DNA of 64,000 nucleotides, from positions 60,129,080-60,193,079 of the forward strand of contig CM023538.1 in assembly GCA_013350335.1 (NCBI GenBank). Direction: 5' to 3'. The notes under the pieces are model-generated. The model was not told the origin of the DNA, did not search any database, and saw nothing but the letters and a program-made list of their open reading frames with translations. Both the position numbers and the translations under genes were made by a program. Origin of the DNA: Chimonanthus salicifolius. Lineage: Eukaryota; Streptophyta; Magnoliopsida; Laurales; Calycanthaceae. Below are positions 58,072-64,000 of this stretch, one piece after another (the stretch's first letter is position 1; each line of letters starts with the position of its first letter).

Positions 58072-60023
58072 ATGGACGATAGGCTGTACGAAGCAGCAGT
58101 AACTGGTGATGTAAAATTGCTGCGTTCGTTGCTTAGAGAAGATGGAACGCTTAGAGTTTTGGTCGGAGAAGGTGGTAAAGAGACTCCTCTTCACATAGCA
58201 GCACAGTTTGGGCATGTGGAGTTTGTGAAAGAGATCTTAGAACGAAGGCCGGAATTTGCTTGTCAATTGAACTTTCAAGATCGAACTCCACTGCATCTGG
58301 CATCGGCGGAGGGGCACACAGCGGTAGTGAAAGCCCTCTTAGAGAAGGATAAGAAGGCATGTTTTGTTCGTGACGGAGATGGAATGATTCCTCTCCACCT
58401 AGCAGCGGTCAAAGGCAGAGTAGAGGCCTTGAAAGAGTTGGTGATTGCAAAGAAAGTTGCGACACTGGTGAAGACGAAAGCAGGGGAGCCTCTGCTACAC
58501 TTGTGTGTGAAGAATGAGCAGTTTGAAGCTGCAAAGAAGTTGATAGAAATGGCAGGTGATGATGATAAAGAGTTCTTATGCTTGAAAGATGAAGATGAAA
58601 ACACCATACTCCACCTCCTTACAGCCAAAAGACAGTACCAGGCATGTTTTATCTTCTTACTCATCACAACAATTTTCCTTTTATCATTTTATTACTTTTA
58701 TCTGATTACTTGATTTGCAAAATAAAAAAATATTAAGCTAATATTATATATTTTGTATAATATTAAGCTAAAATAGACTAGAACACTTTGTTTTAGCTCA
58801 CTTCTAGAACCAAATGTCTACATCAAAAAACATACTTTACATTTCTTCCATGCAAATATAATTGTTTTTCATCTTCTTCTTAGATTAATCACCTCTTTTT
58901 TATTCAATAATAAATGATTATATATTTTTCTTATTGTATGATTTTAATGTAATTTATTATTTTATTAATCATTTCTACTCCTAGTTATTTTTTTCTATTC
59001 CTAGTTATTTAGCTTTCTATTTTTATTATATATATATATATGAAGCATATGAACAAGGAAATTGTTGTGCAGATCATTAAGCTCCTGCTTCCTGAAGATA
59101 AAAATACTACTGAACTGGAGGTAAATGCTATGAATGCCAATGGTTCCACAGCCTTAGATGTTTTACGACAAGTGCCCGGTAAATGCCATCAGATCAAAAT
59201 TGGAATGATCCTTAGTAGTGTTAAAGCCAAGAGATCAATAGAATTACCTGGAACAGTACGCAAACGATTTCCAAAGAAGAGTTTGAAGCCGTTGCTTGAA
59301 AGATCCAATGATTGGACCAACAGGAGACGAGAGACACTAATGGTGGTGGCCATACTTATTGCAACAGTAACCTTCCAAGCTGCATTGAATCCTCCCGGTG
59401 GTGTCTGGCAATCAGATGAATCTCGAAATCGCACAGTATGGGTTGGTGATTTTGATTATGGCCCTAACGGTACATATACATATAATGGTTCTAATTTTAC
59501 AGTAGAAAAGGTTATTCACAGAGCAGGGCAGGCTGTCATGTCCGAAAAATTTGCTACAGAGTACATCATTTTCATGATATCAAACACTGTAGGCTTCGTT
59601 CACTCCATAATACTAATCCTGCTACTGTTATGTGGATTCTCTTTCAAAAGAAAGCTACTGATGCGGAGTTTGATGGCCGTGACTTGGATCTGTGTAACCT
59701 CAATGTTGGTGACTTATGCGTGTTCCTTCTATACTCTAGCCACAAATGATAACAAAAGTTTGCTGTTTACACTTGGACTGAACGTCTTAGTTGCGGGGTG
59801 GATTATGTCCATAGCTCTGCTAGTCATTGCATTTCTTTTCAAGTTTGTCAAGAGGCTTCTCCACAAGATTGAAATCGTTTATCACATTTTCTTGGCCATG
59901 TTCAAAGTCAAGAAATGGTTGGTTTCGATTCTCAAATTTCTCTGGAACAAGTGCTCGTTGAAAGATCGAAGGAAAGAGAGATCATCTGGTGATAAAGATC
60001 CAGTACATGACTCGGTTCCTTAA
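58072..60023 (+). CDS. Ankyrin gene E: ankyrin-repeat PGG-domain membrane protein, B/D type
   Basis: Exons 58072-58641 and 59073-60023 encode 506 residues; the 431-bp intron is phase 0 with CAG|GCATGT and TTGTGCAG|ATC. It is the only intact member of the B/D coding type. About six ankyrin repeats lie in 1-205 (TPLHIAAQFGHVEFVKEIL, TPLHLASAEGHTAVV, IPLHLAAVKGRVEAL). The PGG domain has segment LMVVAILIATVTFQAAL at 279-295 and PPGG at 297-300, with more membrane segments at about 361-380, 390-412 and 420-448 and a long basic tail ending DSVP. The loop after PGG has four N-glycosylation sequons (NRT309, NGT322, NGS328, NFT331), hinting at a lumenal or outside location. The first in-frame ATG is used. 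Function is inferred from the ITN1/BDA1/ACD6 family: membrane-linked stress or defence signalling. Confidence 0.92.
58642..59072 (+). other. Intron of gene E (431 bp, GC-AG)
   Basis: Starts GCATGT and ends TTGTGCAG. AT-rich with a (TA)n tract near 59030. It is the shortest intron of the cluster together with that of gene B and has no visible insertion. Confidence 0.8.
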
Positions 60024-61112
60024 TTTCTTATCACCTTGGCTTAACTGGGTATGTTGTCTTCCTCGACATGATTGTTGTGTGATAATCGATCGACCTTAAG
60101 TCTTCCTTTTTTTTCCCGTTGGGTTAGAGGTCATGGTGTTTATGAGAAAAAAAAATGTATTGTGTGATTAGTTTGTAAGTATTTTATGCTGTATTTCTCT
60201 TAAATAGTTTGTTTACTTGGTAAGTAGTAAGTACAGTTAGTAATCAAAAGGAGGAAGAGCAAGAGATGTGGATCCATTTTGGTCCAATCATATTTTTGTA
60301 TATGAGAGGTTGGAAAATGAAAAGGTCCAAGGGTAAAATGGAAAACTGAAGAAATCCGTGTAGAGAAAAAAAATATTCCCGGTTTATATAACATTACCAT
60401 TATTAATAGGGGTAAACATTTTTTTTACAAACTCATCATGCAAAACTAAAGTACTGTTGTTTGTGACTGCATAAGGATCTATTATGAATTCTGAGTTGTC
60501 AAGAACATTTGGTTCATGTGCTGTATCATTCATCCTGAAAACTTTCACCTGCCCAATGTGTGACAGTCAACCAAAGCCTCATGTGGAGCCCACTACGATC
60601 CAAGTTGACAGTCAACCAAAGCCTCATGTGGGCTCACTGCATTAGTAGCCAGGATAGGTCCTGCATTGGTTGCAACTAAGAAGAGTCTGATATTATCATA
60701 TTCCATGTGAGAGATTATGCTCAAATTTGAATGGACATAACTCGGGGATCGTCAGCTCGAGATTTTGGGCTGTTGAAAAAATACCTTCAAAATTTCACTT
60801 TCACTTCACATACAACTCTTTCTTATAAACAAGAAGAAATCTAATCCAGGAAAGTCATACATTGTGAAAAGATCTAAACTACTTTGGTGGCAAAGAAAAA
60901 CTACCAAGAAATAACTTTATGTTTGCCTGTCATGGAGAACCATTGAGAGTTCTTGTTATGGTAAGCATGGGTACCTGCATGAGATGAGTCCAACGTTGAT
61001 ATGTAATGAAATTGCAAGTGAGTCGGAAGTCTCCAACGTGATAATGCAACGCATTGACTGCAAGATGCATGACGTGTGAAACAATGAGCAGAGACGTGTG
61101 CAGGCATTGTTG
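60024..61112. other. 3' flank of gene E and spacer
   Basis: A direct repeat of about 43 bp (GACAGTCAACCAAAGCCTCA at 60563 and 60607) is present. No gene was seen. Confidence 0.5.
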
Positions 61113-61120
61113 CAAGACAT

Positions 61121-62482
61121 TTTTTTTTAATGATGGATAAATAATTCATTCAAAAGGATCCCAAAGGGAAGATATACAAGATGCCCATAGCTCCAGCCAG
61201 GCCGAAAAAACCCATCAAAGATGGCCCAAAATTAAGAACCCAATCGGTCCAAATAAAGCGTAAATCCATGCAAGGAAAAAAAAAAAAAAAAAAAACCTAC
61301 AGAACAGCCCGAATAAAAAGAGAATGGTCGTTTGAGTAAAAATTTCAGAGCCCCCAAGAACTAGGGGACTCAACTTTTGCTGAATCCTAATATTACCAAA
61401 ACAAGCAATCTTTGGGCTGTCGAGGCCAAAAAGATTTAGAAAATCCCGGATGGCACGAAGATGGCAAAGGTGGGACCAATTGTTAGCGTTAGTGTGGCTG
61501 ATCAGTTGGCCATATCCTCACTAAGAAGCAGCTGATGGAGAGGGTGCCCCATTTGGACGAGATCTAACAGGATTTTCTGGGCAAAGATTAAGGTATGCAG
61601 GATGGAAATAGGCCCAGAAACAGTGGTGCTGTAAGTGCCAAATAAGTTATACTCCCTGCAATCGTACATAGCACCCAATCTGGGACCATTCGAATCAAAA
61701 TGAGAAATAAGCAGGTAGCCCCAATCAGAGAGAGACGATCGAGATGGGTCAGGAGGTTTGGGAATGGCAGGAACAGAAGGAGGCAGATCCACGATGCAGA
61801 GAAAGAACCCTTCACTTTCAAAAGATCATGGTTCGAACACAGGAATAATATGCGATTTCTGATATTGTGGATGATCCTAATACAAAGCTGGTCATGACTG
61901 CTGGAAGTATTCTTGCCTCGCATTTCTCTCATTCCCAACATGCAAGATTAAAGCAGAGAGAGCGAGACTCGCCGCCACAGATTCCAGCCGACTGCTCATG
62001 CTTTGGATCAGCAAAGTGGAGTCATCCAAAATACATGCAGTGCAAGATGAGAAGTGGAATTTTCTGAGCAACAGGAGCCAGGTATTCCTAGAATAAGATC
62101 ACTGAAGGAGGTGGACGTGCGATTCAGCCTCAGAGCAGCAAAGCGTACAGGTGGTATCCGTTATCAGACCTAGGCGATGCAGCAACACCTTAGTTTTGAG
62201 TGCATGGTTGAAGTAAAACCAGAATAAATTAGAATGTCTATTCAGACAACTGGGGAACCAGATATGATTGACCCTCTGTATCACTGTTAACAACAAAAAT
62301 AGCAGATGCAATAGAGAATTTACCATTAGCACTAGCAGTCCAGTACATCTCATCACCTAAAGAATGAACAGGAAGGGAGACACCTCCAATCATACCCCAA
62401 ATTGCAAATAGAACATGAGATGAAGTATGAGGGAGAACCCAACCATGATCACCAATGAAATGGCTGACAGTGCAATCTAAAG
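61121..62482 (-). mobile_element. L1-type LINE, 5'-truncated, minus strand
   Basis: Poly-T at 61121-61128 is the reverse of the poly(A) tail. CAAGACAT (61113) and GAAGACAT (62483) flank the insert as a likely target duplication. The minus strand at 62356-62099 reads a zf-RVT region (NHALKTKVLLHRLGL, then CTLCCSEAESHVHLL), which matches the plant L1 block 'kt.L..Rl.....C.lC...eES..HLf'. Further frames lie at 61792-61502. Stops and shifts make it inactive. Confidence 0.8.
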
Positions 62483-62490
62483 GAAGACAT

Positions 62491-63240
62491 TTTTAGTTGT
62501 GCAATCTAAAGGAAGCCATGTTTGTACTAAAAAAAGTGCAAAATCTAAAATGAATTGAAAAATGATCTTTAATATTTTTCACAAATGTCAAGATCCCACA
62601 TTGTAAGACATTTGCTTTCCATATCTATCTATGTCTAGGTAACATATATGGAGTTAACATTTATTAATTTTTATAGAACTATGAAAAAGGTACTAAATCT
62701 TATCATTATTATTATTATTATGATATTTTGCCATATTGGCTTGATAGTTCAGTCCTATTTGTGTCTGAAAATAAATAGTATGATTTTAGTATTCAATTTC
62801 TATAAGAAAATATATTTTTGACATTAATTGCTGATATTTATTTACATAATTTTAAACATGTAACATTTTTTTTATTTTTCACATTTTTTTAAAATTTCTA
62901 AGACAAATAAGGCCTAATTTGATATATGCAGAGTTTAAATCTTATCTTCATAGAAGCTCCTAAATATACTTAACTTTACGTTTTATTATGCATCACTTTA
63001 ATTTCATATAATGAGTTTATTAATTAATTGATTAAATTCATATTGTTTAATATCTCAGACATAATTTTTTAAAATATTTTTCACTATTTAAACTTTATAA
63101 CTTTGAAAATATAATCTAATTAAATTTTATCAAAATACTTCTATAAATATCATATGTACATTTATAAATAATTTAAAGATTAAAAGTTTCACACTTACAC
63201 AGTAATACTCATATTCAATGAAAAAAGGAAAAAAGACTTC
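62491..63240. other. AT-rich intergenic DNA
   Basis: A 28-bp step duplication of GTGCAATCTAAAGGAAG (62470 and 62498) sits at the LINE edge; the rest has no recognisable feature. Confidence 0.45.
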
Positions 63241-63339
63241 TTAGATGAGAAATTTTCCCTCCTCTGTGGTATATGAACAGATTGCCGTGGCAGAGCAGCA
63301 ATGTGCAAACACACCCCACCCCCGCCCCCCCCCAATTCC

Positions 63340-63575
63340 ACGTGTCGATCTAGGATTTGAAGGCTCCTTATCAACGGAGAGTGGAAAACCCACCCTAGAG
63401 CTACTCATTTAAAATTGAGAAACGTCTCCTTTGGTCATTAAAAAACTAGCCGTTGCGACATGCCCAACGGCTACCTTTTGCCTTCAAATTTAAATCCGAA
63501 ATTTCATTTGGAAGATCCTCCCCTAATAAGGAGCACACTTCAAGCTGAATAAAAAGGCTTCCACGTGTCAGTGGC
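63340..63575 (+). promoter_or_regulatory. Promoter-like cluster: MSA (AACGG) elements and G-boxes
   Basis: CCCAACGGCTA (63463-63473) fits the plant MSA element (YCYAACGGYYA) that drives G2/M genes through three-repeat MYB factors. TAGCCGTTGCG (63447-63457) is an inverted near-copy. CCACGTGTC occurs at 63342 and 63562 (ACGT-core/G-box). A TATA-like TTTATAAATAATG lies at about 63772. No coding exon follows within the window, so a target gene would lie beyond the right end or the cluster is chance. Confidence 0.35.
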
Positions 63576-64000
63576 ATTTGTCATTTGAATTCAACAAAAC
63601 GTAAGTCATTTTCTTCGCAACAAACAGATAAGTATTTTAACTTATCATATTTAATTAAATGATGATGATGTGGACTAAAAAAAATAGACAAATTCAATTA
63701 TAAGTGAGTCGCACATTAGACTTTTTTGTTCGAGCATAAAAAAATGTCTTTAGATTTTTTAAATTTTCTCCTTTATAAATAATGTAGTCCTCTTTTCACA
63801 ATAAAATAATCGATTAATAGAGTAAAAATCAAACTTATGACTCTCCGTTCAAGAGAATCTCTGACCATTACTCCAACCCTTTTGACCTTCATCGATAAGG
63901 AAAAAGAGTTGTATTTTATTTTTCCATATTTTCACCTATCACAATTATGTTAATGGGCAGTTCTATTTCTCACACATCAGTTATAAATTTTGGATAAAAT
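63576..64000. other. AT-rich DNA to the window end
   Basis: No open frame or known motif beyond the TATA-like stretch was seen. Confidence 0.4.

Overview
This looks like nuclear DNA of a flowering plant, probably a woody dicot, although the species cannot be told from the sequence. The evidence is AT-rich, intron-bearing genes, plant-type ankyrin/PGG membrane proteins, a plant-like RMD5/RMND5 ubiquitin-ligase subunit, and dense plant retroelements: L1 and RTE LINEs, LTR elements with initiator-Met-tRNA-like primer sites, TRIMs, SINEs and hAT/Mutator MITEs. Recognisable coding genes make up well under 15% of the window.

Left part (1-29 kb). This is one long transposon-rich stretch that ends in a clear single-exon gene, an RMD5 homologue of the GID/CTLH ubiquitin-ligase complex (27764-28921). 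A splice acceptor sits just before its start codon. A TATA-like box with a CT-rich leader exon and a good donor lies at 3.4-3.6 kb. The two may be one gene with a giant (about 24 kb) 5'-UTR intron filled with LINEs and a non-autonomous LTR element; this is an inference. Elements in this part are a decayed Copia-like 3' LTR end with an internal 29-30 bp minisatellite, a minus-strand RTE LINE, several L1 remnants, a 2.4 kb LTR element without reverse transcriptase (22.1-24.5 kb), and microsatellite arrays.

Right part (32-60 kb). A tandem cluster of ankyrin-repeat/PGG-domain membrane proteins (BDA1/ITN1-like), all on the + strand and all with two exons split at the same codon. Genes A (32508-35076), C (45208-50144) and E (58072-60023) read open. 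Genes B (37997-39805) and D (52820-55394) carry frameshifts or a stop inside the PGG region. A relic second exon (F, about 51108-51630) was split by a TRIM retroelement. A and B with the spacer between them match C, F and D with their spacer, so a two-gene block was duplicated. E joins an A/C-type promoter to a B/D-type coding region. All five introns appear to begin with GC (GCAAGT or GCATGT) rather than GT.

The introns and spacers of the cluster hold clean insertions that can be checked against the paralogous site. The main one is a foldback transposon of about 2.1 kb in the intron of C, whose interior is an array of nested palindromes. Others are a hAT MITE with a perfect 8-bp target duplication, a Mutator-like MITE with a perfect 10-bp duplication, and a TRIM with two 141-bp LTRs whose counterpart lies behind gene C.

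The last 4 kb holds a truncated minus-strand L1 and, at the far end, a promoter-like stretch with two MSA-type (AACGG) elements and G-boxes. It may drive a gene beyond the window.
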